Positions 1 through 11,076 of a stretch of 64,000 bases of DNA are shown one piece after another (positions within the stretch are counted from its first letter, which is position 1; each line of letters opens with the position of its first letter). This stretch comes from Lepidodermella squamata (Eukaryota; Gastrotricha), in NCBI GenBank assembly GCA_047495785.1, contig JBLDXI010000013.1, positions 2,480,001-2,544,000 of the forward strand, written 5' to 3'. The notes below the pieces were generated by a model, which was not told where the DNA came from, made no database searches, and saw only the letters and a list, made by a program, of their open reading frames with translations. A program made the translations under genes and the position numbers.

Positions 1-1281
1 TAACAGCCCTCAAAACAGAGACTAAATTTTTTGTATAAATTTCTAGGGCTTAGCGACAAGTTTGTTATAAAGCGCTGTCGAACAAATGACCAGCAAATAG
101 ACGCACTGCTTCTTCAGTCGCCACGTAGATCACGCTCGAGATAAGCGGCTTTCAAGCAAAGCCTCAGAAAAACTTGCCTTCTGCCCTGGCCAACAGAGCC
201 AAAGGCAGGCAGAATATTTCGGGCGAATACCTTCCGTTTTAGTCACTGATGAGCTTTTGATTTTCTATTCAAGGTTAAGTTATTTTTTGCGGAGAGTGCA
301 TCTCCCTATTGATTCCTTGTTTACCCAAGTCAGTGCCAAATTAGACTGCGTCATTTAATGTGCACAGAATAATAGAAATTCCACTAATTGACTAACATGG
401 ATATCAAAAGTTTTATAACCCGCAAAATTCCTGCGCGCTGAATTCGTGCAAAGCTTTCAAAGTATTTCAAAGCCGGACGTAAGAGCATTTTCCTGCCAAC
501 CGTGTGAGGCATGGGAACGCGTGACACTAGAGTTAGGAAATCACGTGGAAAGATGTGTCAAGCGTGTTAACCGGCAGGTAATGTTTCTGGTCAACGATGA
601 CTATCTGCTGACCAACGCTTATCTGCGTTAACCGCCCACGTTTTCCCTACCTTACTTGCATGAATCAGAATAATATTAGCGTAATGACGAAACACCTCAA
701 CCGTCCGCTATCAAAAAGGAAAATTCATCAAAATTATTCATTCATTTTTGATGACTTGTTGATTCGTGTTTTTATTGCTTGATAATATCTTCCTCTTCTC
801 ATCAAGTTCGGGTCATTCGAGTACGAATCCTTTTAGCTGAAGACCAGACTACTGTTGTAATGCAGAAAGCGCGAAGCCATTAGTCTGTCTCGTGTAAGTA
901 GTTGTTTGAATGCTCTTAATTATCGCTTCATTAACACGGATAGTTACGTCAGTTTTTTTCTACAACAAACTTCATAATGTGTTAAAATTTAACGCGTTAA
1001 TAAGATGAAGCTAATAATCTACCTTTATTATCTGCTTTACATTCGTAGACGATAACACAGTAGTAGGTGTGAGTTGTTTTTCTGACGCAATCATATGAAA
1101 AATAGGGAAAAAACTTGGATGAACCTTCCTAGGAAAGTGGCTGTGTTAATTCAAATTATATATGTTCTCAGTTGGCCCCAAGCGCATGAATAATTATCAC
1201 CTTCATTTAAAGCTATCATAATACTGAAACTTTTCTTTAGATCTTATTTTGATAAACTTCACAGTGGAAAACTTACTGGAT
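1..1281. other. Intergenic, no gene seen
   Basis: No convincing exon is visible; short open frames here lack start context, domains and splice sites. Just before the first gene, 1231-1240 is a T-rich stretch ending in TTTAG, which could be a 5' UTR intron acceptor or a trans-splice acceptor for the gene starting at 1282. Confidence 0.5.
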
Positions 1282-2469
1282 ATGTTGAGATCCTTACTCG
1301 TTTCCTCTCTATTGTTTGTCGGGCAAACAAATGGTAAAAATAACCAAGAAAATCTCACAGCTCTTCAAAATTTCGTTTTTTTCAGCCCAAAATACCGATG
1401 TGATTTTCCGATCCAACCCGACTGGTTGGACTTGTAGTGATACGCCATTTCAAGCTACTCGAGTCACATATTCATTCAGCGACGGGTCACCCCTTCGAGC
1501 TGTTGTAGCCAGAATAGTTCAATCTTGCCAGGCTTCATGTCGCAGCGCGAGTTGGTGTCGGGCTTTCTCGGTAGATTCACTACCAGTTTCCGCCCCGAAT
1601 ACTCCGAATAGCCGTACAACCAACGACTACTACGACAACTATTTGGACGAGAATCGGGATAGCTCTGCTGTTTGTAATTTATTCACCCAGACCTCGTGCC
1701 GCGTCGTGAGATGGCCAAGCCCACGTACTACAGTTTTAGCATACAAAATTGCGAGTAAGACATTTTTCGAATTTTAGCGACCTCAATTTAACTCCCTTTT
1801 GTGTTACTTTAGAGGTGGAAGGCTATGACTTGAATGAGCGAAAATGCCCGAAGCCTATTAACGTGTGGGTTGGCGGTCCGCCTGACCAATGTGCCCAGGC
1901 TTGTGATTATTCACCGCTTTGCGCTGGCTTCAACTACAAGTTTGCGGAAAATCAGTGCTTCTTGATTAACAACAACAAATCACTTGGCTTGGATGACGAG
2001 GATTCGGCCTGTCCGACCTTATCCTTAGTCAGCGATCCCTATCAAGTTTACTACGCCAAGAAAAGTAATTTTTGAATTTCCTTATAAATTCTGTGAAATT
2101 TAACGAATTTTTCAAGGCCCCATTTCACGATCGGAGCTCAATGATGCCCTGCCCCAGCAGCCTTTTGACGGCTTCTTCGGTCACAACGGCAATTGCCGAG
2201 GTGGTGTTACGTCGAATTTCGAAGCAATTCCAAGCAAAAATGGCGCGGCCCCTCAGGCCGTAGCAATCCTTTCTTGCCCGGGTTGCGAAGCCAACATCGA
2301 AAGCTGCATATCGACCTGCCGAGCTCAAAGATGGTGTAAAGGCGTTTCGGTGTTCATCGGCACGAAACTCGACTACACAAAACCGATTTGCTTCCTGAAA
2401 GCTACTAAATGCGCCGCTTCACAAATCGACCAAAATGCAGTCTATCGCTTCTTCGAGAAACTTGAATAA
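1282..2469 (+). CDS. Secreted Cys-rich protein with PAN/apple-like repeats
   Basis: Four exons join in frame: 1282-1333, 1386-1754, 1813-2064 and 2117-2469, with short introns of about 50 bases. The first 18 residues (MLRSLLVSSLLFVGQTNA) form a clear signal peptide, so the start at 1282 is preferred over upstream in-frame non-ATG codons. The mature protein has three Cys-rich blocks, each carrying a C-x3-C core (CQASC in block 1, CAQAC in block 2, CISTC in block 3) followed by an aromatic/C-x-G or C-x-A element and a later C-F-L type motif. This is the pattern of PAN/apple modules, which bind proteins or carbohydrates outside the cell. There is no transmembrane segment. The exact family and ligand are unknown. 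The PAN assignment rests on cysteine spacing by eye and is moderately sure; the gene model is strong. Confidence 0.75.
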
Positions 2470-2530
2470 TTTCACGTAAAAATTATATATTTGATAAATT
2501 GTTTAGAAATTCAAGCCCGTTGCTGTTGTG

Positions 2531-2557
2531 TCTCTTCTCTCTCTCTCTCTCTCTCTG
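2531..2557. repeat. (CT)n microsatellite
   Basis: A run of CT dinucleotides sits in the 3' flank of the preceding gene, about 60 bases after its stop codon. Confidence 0.9.
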
Positions 2558-2804
2558 CCGTGTTCCTTCAGCTGCCTGTACGTGTTTTCTCATCGACAAC
2601 TTTTAAAAAACTCGTGAATTTTTTATTTACCATTTTATTGTTAAAATGTCAATTTATTTACAACAAATAAAGCTCGTGAGTGAACGGCATTTCGAGGCAT
2701 CGTCGCTTCTATTTTACAAATCAACTAGCTGAAAAAAGATTACAGAGACCAAACCGTACTATGAACTAGGCTTTTCTGCAGGACTCAGAAATTTTGAATT
2801 TTTT

Positions 2805-5501
2805 TTAATGATCGCTCGGTGGCATTCCATTAGATCTCGCCGCGGCTCTTGCTCGAGCCGACGAGGCTGTAATATTCGGCGCTGTCAGGGAACAAAGGAA
2901 GTGTTTAAACGCCGTTCCTGGGTAAATAAGTTCCCAATGCAGTTCAACAGCTGTTGACATTTGTTCGTAAAAAGCTGGTTTCGAAGCCAGGCGACGAAGG
3001 CCCCGAGGCAAGAACGTCAAGTCAGGCGCGTCATCGCCAAAATCACTCGTCGATTTGCGAGCTTCGGGCGATAGTAAATAGACCCAAGATTCGAAATCCA
3101 GCGATCCTTTCAAGACATCGGTCGTCATGCCTAGCAACTGCTCCGAGTTAGATACGCTCATAGTGCCGGTTGTAGGCCGCCGAAGTGCGAATGGTGACGT
3201 TGAAATGTAAAGCAATCGAACTGGCCGGTCTTTATCTCGACTCAGATTTTCGATCGATCGGCCGACTGGATCGCAAAATGGGCCTAAAATCTGGCAAACC
3301 GTTTCTGAACTAGGCACGTGGTCATTCAGAGCCTTTGATCGTGCAGTTGGCGTTTGTTTCTCCTCCTGAACATCACCTGTGGTCACTCGATTACGCCAGG
3401 CTTCCGGCCAATTGTGAATGTTCTCATCGACCCAGTCATCGAAACGGATCAAAGGATCGTTCGGTGTTCGATGTGTATAGGTTGAGATCTCGCCAGTTGG
3501 CGTAAGGCCAATCATGGTGATAGCTACGTCATACGAAGGGGTCGATGTTAGATAGGTCCAGGCCCGAGGAAGGGCTTTCAGATACTGACGAAGGTAGAAA
3601 AGATGGGTCTGGCTTAGCTCTGTAGGTAGTGCCGCTATTACGATAACGTGGGTTGAATCACACCGGCCGATATCTATTTAAGAAATCAAAAATAGATTTT
3701 TAATAAAGCTTTTTAAAATTCTTACTTCTATCGCATTTCGGAATAGGTTCCCATTGTCCCTGAAGGGAGCATGAAGCTGCGTCCACGTCGCGAATTTTGT
3801 AGCCATCTACACAGTCGAATTTGATGGAGTCCCCGGGGTAAGCAACTAGACTTTCAGGGTAGGCCCATTTCCTCGAAACCTCTTCGCCATTTCGAATCAC
3901 TGGTATCACATCGCAGCTAGCTAGCTCAAAAGCAGATCAAGAATTAGGGTTGATATATTTTCGGACTTTGGGAACTTACCTCCCAACGCGTCTTTCCTAG
4001 TAGTTTGTTGGATTGTAACGCACATCGGTAGGGTTGTCCAGAATCCATCGCTTTTACAGTAGACCAGCTCAGAACCGGGCGGGAAAGGCGCGTAATTCGC
4101 CCGGTCAACACATCCGTAGTAAACAGCATCACCAGTGCTGATTGACTTGGTGCCTTCGAACGATTTATGAACAACTGTTGCTCCGTTGATAGTCGGAATT
4201 TCGCCGCAGCCTTTAGTGTTTGGCTTACTCAGGACACAAATCGGCAAGTCGGCCCACGACATGTCGTCGCGGCACTGCGCGATCGCCACCGTGCTTATCG
4301 ACATCGCCATTTCGTCCTGATCGGCCAGTTGATAGCCCTCGAGGCACTCGTAGATCACCCTGTCACCCACGCGACTTTTTTCGATGAAGGTCTTAGAGCG
4401 AACGAAGGCGTTTGCGATGAGTAACGCGGGCCCACATGATGCTGGCGCGACCGTTGCTAAGGGTATGGTCACTACAGGAATCGCTCTTTGGGTAGGAATA
4501 GTCGGGTTAGTAGTCCGAATCGAAGTTTGCCTAGTCGTAGTAGGAGTCATGGTAGTCGAACCCGAAGTCGTAGGTGTTGTCCTCGTCGTTGTAGTAGTCG
4601 TAGTTGTCGTAGTTGTTGACGTAGTTGTAGTTGGCTCCTCATCCGGGGCGATTAGCGAAAAAAGAGCCGGATGTCTACCCCTTGATTGAATGAATATGTC
4701 TTTCCCCATTGTTATCTCAGCCCTTCCATCCAGATTTACAACACCGAAAAACCCTATGTAAGTCGGGAAGGTGATGGCACTTTCATATCTGAAGGGTAAA
4801 ATCAGCTCGGTAGCAGGTAATTTCCAGTTTTCGTACGCCACCCCGATAACTTGGCCAGGTTTGACCTTGAATCTGAATTTCGGCGGAATTATATAAGTGT
4901 TCCAGCCTTTTTGTTGGGTCGTTAAAACGATCGAGTAATTCGCTAGCCGGAAAGCGTAAAGGCCAATTCGATCGAAAACTACGACGAAGAAAGGCGACCC
5001 GGCTTTGTCTTGTAACTGGTTGTAGTAAGACCAGCCTGTCACTGTTCCGGCACATTCGACGCGCATAAACTCGAAAATGTGAAGTAAAGGCGACGCCTCG
5101 GGGAAATTTGTATTCAAAAAGTCGCCCGGATCGCCTGCGAAACAGCCTTCTTTGCATATCAACGGCGTTGAGTCGTACTGAAAGCTATAGGTAGCGTCAT
5201 CGCCATTCCGCCTACACCGCATTGTTTCCCAGGCATGGCCTGATGTTGAGTAGTAACCGGCTTTGCAGCTGACGTTGAGCGAAGAAAATGGGATATACCG
5301 GATGAGGGATCGGGTGTCGAGTTTCACGCCTTCGTCAAGAACTGGAGGATCACATCCGAATGGGGGTTGGTCTTGAGCTATCACAAATTCTTTAAATTAA
5401 AATAATAATTTTAATAGGAGGAATTTTAAGAAATTACCTGAGATAGCTAATGCTAGGACTAGAATCGATGTGATAAATTTAATTTCTTGCGAACATGGCA
5501 T
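2805..5501 (-). CDS. Secreted sushi (CCP) protein with Thr-rich stalk and possible vWA-like C-terminus
   Basis: Four exons on the minus strand join in frame: 5438-5501, 3980-5389, 3726-3920 and 2805-3673. The first exon encodes a signal peptide (MPCSQEIKFITSILVLALA). Next come a Cys-rich N-terminal module beginning FGCDPP, an unassigned beta-rich region of about 150 residues, a mucin-like run of about 60 residues rich in Thr, then three sushi/CCP modules, each ending in the typical W-x4-P-x-C pattern (SWADLPICV, FWTTLPMCV, QWEPIPKCD). The last exon starts with a hydrophobic strand (THVIVIAALP) after DIGRCDS-like residues and reads like a von Willebrand A fold, but without a clear DxSxS metal site, so that part is tentative. 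No membrane anchor is seen. A secreted adhesive or complement-like scaffold role is an inference. Junctions keep frame in all three introns. Confidence 0.75.
4556..4636 (-). repeat. Thr-codon trinucleotide tract
   Basis: This is a coding ACN repeat (GTN on the plus strand) inside the sushi-protein gene. It encodes a near-pure threonine run, likely an O-glycosylated stalk, and is probably length-variable. Confidence 0.8.
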
Positions 5502-6387
5502 ATTTTGTGCCAAAACGTATAGCAATATAACTTTACGGCTAAATTTTCATGAGTTTGCTCGTTTACCGTTTCAACGCTAATATTGCCAAAAGTTGTGAGT
5601 TGCTATAAGAGCGCATGTTATTTTTAGAGACGCGTCGGGCAATTAGCCATCACACAGCTCCGGTTCGCGGGCACCTACAGTGTTAACGCGTTCACAGGCC
5701 AGCCGGCAATCTCCTGTCTTGTTATTACTCGGCTTGTTTCTCGCGCGTTCATTTACTGCACTCTGTTATTAGCCACTACCTTGTAGCAATTATTGTTGTT
5801 CATTACATTATTGCGATTGTGGTGGTACAACAGCAATTAGTTTTCGTTGAACGGTCATATAAACAAAAGCGTTGAAATGAGACTGCGTATAGCTTGTATA
5901 TTTACAAATAACCTCATAAATATACAAACCTCGGCTTTTCTTCGAAAATTCACTGACCCTGAAGGTGAGGAAAAAGTCACTCTCGAATTTTAGAACATGC
6001 TCTTCCTTTATTTCTGCTTTTCATTCATTATCATGTTCGAAAGAACGCATTGACAAGCCTCAAAGTATAAAAATTTAAATAATTATCGCATTTCTTTTTA
6101 CAATAAAATGATTTTAAAATGATATTATTATTATTGGTTTGTACAACAATCAATCAAACGATTCGCGAATAAATGTCATCGATTTGTCATTTCTTTCATC
6201 TTAGGATGCTTTGAATACTTTTACAGGTACAAAAAATGGAGGTCGATTTTCAGGGGGTCTAAAAGCGCATATATATTCAAGACAATTAAATTTCCATCCG
6301 TAAGATCATCACATGATAACTAATTTTCTGACGTTGTAAAAGAGTAGAGAGAAAGATATCCATCATATTGATTGGTAGCAAAAACGT
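5502..6387. other. Intergenic between robo 3' end and sushi-gene start
   Basis: Both neighbours are on the minus strand, so this stretch holds the 3' UTR of robo and the promoter of the sushi gene. It is AT-rich and no exon is evident. Confidence 0.5.
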
Positions 6388-9300
6388 TTAAAGAATAGCC
6401 GCATTTTGCGAGCTGAAAAGCGCCGAATAGCCGGTGTTGTTGTTTTCGGAGAGTTGCAACTGGTTCGCCGCGGCTAAAATTCTACCGGACGCTGTTAGCT
6501 TTTGGTTAATAAACGGCGTCGCTTGATTGTTGTTCAGCATTTCAGTGGTGACTGGCACTGCGTTGTCCCAAAATTCCGGATTATCAGCCTGCGCGAAGTC
6601 GATGGCGCCATCGTCCGAGTTCGGCGGGCTAGGCACGCCACTCGCGTCTGGGATCACCATAGACGACCTAACCATCTCAGCCGTGGTTGTGAAGTTGTTA
6701 TTCCGCTGCGAGTTGTTCGCCATTCTCAACGACGCGTAGGCAGTTCCGAGGCGGGGCAGGCGCGGGCTTTTGAAGTTCGTCGCGGTTTTCTGCTGCTTCT
6801 CCGCGCTCATAACCGGCGACATGAAATTCGACGGCGGGCGGATGTTGTCGACAAAGTGATCGATCGGCTCATTGTCGTAGACAACAAAGCCGTTGTTCGC
6901 GTCGTGGCTGCCGGACGATGTCGAATCACTGCCGCCGCCTAGAATCGGCCGGCGGCAACTCGACGAGCGAGACGCGGCTGAATTTCCGTTTGACCCAGTT
7001 CCGGACAACGGCCCACCCGTGTACAACAGCAACGGCCTATCCGGTCCCGGGGGTGACATCGGCATGGAGCCGCTGTGCTCGCCCGCCGACGAGCTTCGCT
7101 CATTCAAATGGTTGACCTGGGTCCGGAAACTGCCCCTGCCAATCATTTGCGGCGTGCCAATCATCATCTGCTGCACCCCGCCGCGATTCATCGGGGTCTG
7201 GATATACGTGAAAGCTGAATGATGACCCGATTTGTGAAGACTGTCCCCAGCCCTTGTGACCGGTACAGTCAACAGCGACGTTTTCGTCGAGCAAAACCGC
7301 CTAGCCCTACGACGGCAGATGCAAGCCGTGTAAACCGCCAGCAGAACCGCGATGATTCCGAACGATGACCCGAGCAGGGTTGGCAAGAAAGCAGGGTGAG
7401 ACGTTAGAACTGGCAAAACATCGCTGTGTTCACTGCTGCTGATCCCGTTCAAATTGACTTTGAGTTGAGCAAACGGGCCCTCGCCAGCCCTGTTCATCGC
7501 CGTAACCTTGACAACGTACACCTCCTCAGGCCTCAGACCGTCAAAAGCCGCGTGGAGAGTAGTAGAATTCGTGACTTGGGTCAGCAGCGGGAATAAAGAC
7601 GGCGCATTCGGGCCGAGGAACAACTGCGCCCTGTAGCCGATAATCACGCCGTTTTGGCCGTCCGAACTCGGCGCCTCCCACTGGACGTAAATTCCAGTGC
7701 CGTTGTCGACACGACTGGCAACTAGCGATCGAACTGTTTTCGACGGAGCCGCTTCCAATGTTCGGAAATTCGCGCTTTGCGACGCGCCTTCGATGTTCTC
7801 GTCGAAGAACGGAATCACCTCAACGCGGTAGTTCGAAAACGGCGATAAACCAGTTATGAGGTACCATCGCAAAGCGAGTTCGCTCTTTTGGACGTGGCGG
7901 ACGATTTCGGCCTCGTTCGGGTTTGAAAGCGATCGAGCTCTCACCTCCATGTGTTCGACCAGGTCGTAGTCAGTAAGACCCCGCCAGTTAAGGCGGACAG
8001 AGTCGCTGGTTACAACTTCGCTCTCCAACATTCGGAAAACGGGTTGCTTCGGGTAGTTGCCGTTAGCTGGTTTGTTGCGTTGAACGGGCCGCGGGGTCGG
8101 GAGACCCCGGGTGACAGCACCCACCGCCAGGGTTCGCACAGGGTCCGACGGCTCTGATGGCAGGCTGTAGCCGTAGGTGTTTCTAGCCCGAATTCTGAAC
8201 TGATAAGCGCTTGATGGCCGTAAACCAGTCACGGTGAAGCGGTCATTCGGAACGGCTAGGTCGACAACCTCCCAGCTAGCTACGCCGCCGTCTAGGAAGA
8301 GTTTCTCGACGACGTAGCCGAAAACGGTGGCGCGGCCTTCGTAGGGGCTGCGGGTCCAGGTTAGGGACACTACGGTGTCTCCGGAGTCGAGAACGGCTGG
8401 TCGGGACGGAGCGCCTGGGGCACTTCTCGGGTCGAAACCGCTGTTGCCATCCCAAGCCAGGCCAGGTACCAGGTCGACCCGAACCCGGGCAGAGGCGGTG
8501 GATTCGCCCGTTTCGGAAATCGCCCGACACGCGTAGAGACCAGCGTCTTGAGGTTGAATGTCGATAATGTCAAGGGTAGTGCCGTCTTCTGAGATTGAGA
8601 AGCGATCGGCGGCCGAGTTAGATCGCATGTTGATCAGCGGCCTGCCGTCGCGGTTCCAGCGAATCGAAGGCTGGGGGTCGCCCTCGGCGCGGCAGCGAAG
8701 GGTGACTCGACTTTTCGGGAGAACCAGCTGATCCGTCGGCGGCACGTCGACTAGCTGAGGAGCAGGGCGGGGGTCGTGCTGGCGGACATCGAGAAGTGTC
8801 CACGCCTCAGCACGGCCGAGGTTTGATATCGCGAGGCAGGTGAATCGGCCAGAGTCGGAAAGACGCAAATTGCGAATGTGGAGCGAACCGTCATCCGCGA
8901 CGAAAATTCTACCGCCATCGTGAGATTGGCCTAGGAGCAGTTGGATTCCGTTTGAGTGATCAGGTAGTTGCCAGTAAACAGCAGGCAGAGGATAACCACG
9001 AACTGAGCATTCCATTACTAAAAGAAAAAAATCACATTTTTACATTAAATTTTGAAAATATTTGAAATTTTGAAAATTTCAATTTCAATTTCAATTCCAA
9101 AATTTTGTAGAGAAAAACTTCGTTTGTAAATACAATTTGTAAAATAGTTGTGAAAATAATTTTACATTCCGAATTTTCGTTGAGAACAAATCGCGTTAAA
9201 TTTTAAATTTTGAATTTCAATTTCAATTTCAATTCCGAAATTTCGAATTTTCAAAATCCAAAATCTCGTAGAGAAAAATTGCAAAAAGATTTTGGGCAAT

Positions 9301-11076
9301 TTTAAATTCAATTTTAATTTCAAAATTTTAAAATGTCTCTCATTCAGATACTTACCAACTGTTCGGCCTTGAGCTGCTACAGTTTTTGGGGCAGGTTGGA
9401 CTCGGAAACTAGGCTTCGAATTGACTCGTAACAGAGCTTCCTTCGTATCGGAACCAGCTTCATTTCGAGCCTGGCAAACGTAAGTCCCAGCATCTTCCTC
9501 AGCAATCGGATTGATCACCAAAGTGTCAGCATTGACAATTTGAGCGCGAGATGGTAACGGACGGCCAGATGCCGAATTTCGCCGCGACCAGAAAATCATC
9601 GGTGACGGGTTGCCAGTAGCTCGGCACTTGAACTGAACCAGCTCGCCTTCGTTCGATGTTTTATTCTCCGGGGCAACGGTGATTTTCGGCTTTTCAAGGA
9701 CTTCAAGAATCGCCGGGCTGGTTTGGCGATGATCGGCCGCGTTTTCTGCCCGGCAAACGTAGTGCCCGGCATCTGTTCGCTTAATGTCGACAATCTCGAG
9801 ATTTCCGTTCGTTAGATAACGAATTCGGCCATCCGAGTTGGACGACTCGACCTGTTGCTTGGCATTTCGCGGCAGTTCGACGCCGTCTTTCCACCATGAA
9901 ATATGCGGCTCGGGTGAGCCTCGGGGTGGTCGGCATTCGAAAACAGCTGCATCACCGACGACAGCTTTGACGCTCTGAGGGCTGAGCAAGAACTGAGTTC
10001 TGAGGTAGGCCATTGTGATGTTGGCAGGCTCTGATAACGTCCAGCCGAATGAGTTGGAAACATTGCACCGGTAGCTTCCAAAGTCTGAGTTTTGACCAGG
10101 CCGGCGGCCTTGTTGAGCAGAGAGAATTAGCAGGTAATCAGATTCTTGAATGCGAACGCTTGGATCGGCCTCCAGAATGTTGCCTAAAAAAATAAGAAAT
10201 CAAATTATTAAGGAGGAGTTTTTTCATCTTTCAGCCTGGATTATTTTTTCCTTGTTTCTGTGTTTTTGTTATTTTGTATTTATCCGGGGTTAATTTAGCG
10301 TGTGAGAAGGTGTCCCCGCGCTTTTCGGTGTGACCGGTGTCATCAATGCGTTTTCGCACGGCAATAAAAACAAACCACTTCTAGATGGCTAATCCCACTC
10401 GAGGCTCTTTATTTTTGCCTCGATTCGCAAGAGGGGAGATGATTATGATGAGACCCGTGGATGATAATGCGCGACAAATAAATAGTACACTACAACCGCC
10501 GGGCAGGCAGAGGAATTCCGGCTTTGATATCATGAGATATTATTACCTGGTAGGTAGCTAATTAATTTGGCTGTGCGCGCGCTCTGACAAAAGAGTGGGC
10601 CGGCGCGCGCGTTTGTTCGAATTATTATTGCCGGCGCGCAAATCCGGGGCATCAACTACTTAGCCGCGCGTTTTGTTTGCGGCTCGCGATGACCCGGCGT
10701 CATTAATAAGCGCGAGGCACCCTCGTCACGGACTCGTTGCGACTCGAGTGAGACACCGAGAAGCCACAAATACCACATTATTATTTTATTGCCGGGGTCA
10801 AATATTGACCGGCGGGCGGTTTCGCCGCAAAAGAGGGTGCGGCCCGGTAAACACGCCGAGATTTAGTGCCGCGCGGAATAACTCACCGTCTTTCAGCCAT
10901 TCAACGCTTGTCTCGCCGCTATCGGCGCCACTATTCGCTCGACAGTGCAGCTTTATCGCATCGCCTCGGGCGTAGACCCCACTTCGAGGATGTTCGACAA
11001 CGACCGGCGGCTTCGAAGGCGCCGCGACGCATATCGCGACGACGAAACACGACAACAAAATCGACGTGGTGACCAT
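6388..11076 (-). CDS. robo: Roundabout (Robo/SAX-3) axon-guidance receptor
   Basis: Three coding exons (10887-11076, 9356-10183, 6388-9017) join in frame to about 1,215 residues. The order is: signal peptide (MVTTSILLSCFVVAICVAA), five Ig domains, three fibronectin III domains, one membrane span and a cytoplasmic tail. Ig1 is split by the first intron (VEWLKDG/NILEADPS). Ig2 has the Robo hallmark CRPPRGSPEPHISWWKDG; Ig3-5 have CRATGNPSP, CSVRGYPLP and CRAEGDPQPSIRW. FN3 domains start near residues 544, 659 and 760. The span FGIIAVLLAVYTACIC lies near residue 890, followed by RRR. The tail of about 310 residues is Ser/Asn-rich. TAYASL may be the conserved tyrosine motif, and no long polyproline motif is obvious. 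Robo binds Slit at Ig1-2 and steers axons and migrating cells. The 9.3-kb gene-free stretch upstream is probably its control region. Confidence 0.96.
9018..9355. repeat. AATTTC-rich imperfect duplication in robo intron 2
   Basis: The intron contains two similar blocks, around 9060-9125 and 9198-9285. Each has several TTCAAT/AATTTC units followed by AAATTT and a GTAGAGAAAAA segment, which suggests a local tandem duplication. It has no coding content. Confidence 0.7.

Noticed and set aside
446-631. 61-residue open frame upstream of the first gene
   Set aside because: Begins at a non-ATG codon, has no domain or splice context, and its composition looks random.
6502-6942. Plus-strand open frame opposite the robo tail
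   Set aside because: Shadow of the robo coding strand; Arg/Val-rich antisense composition.
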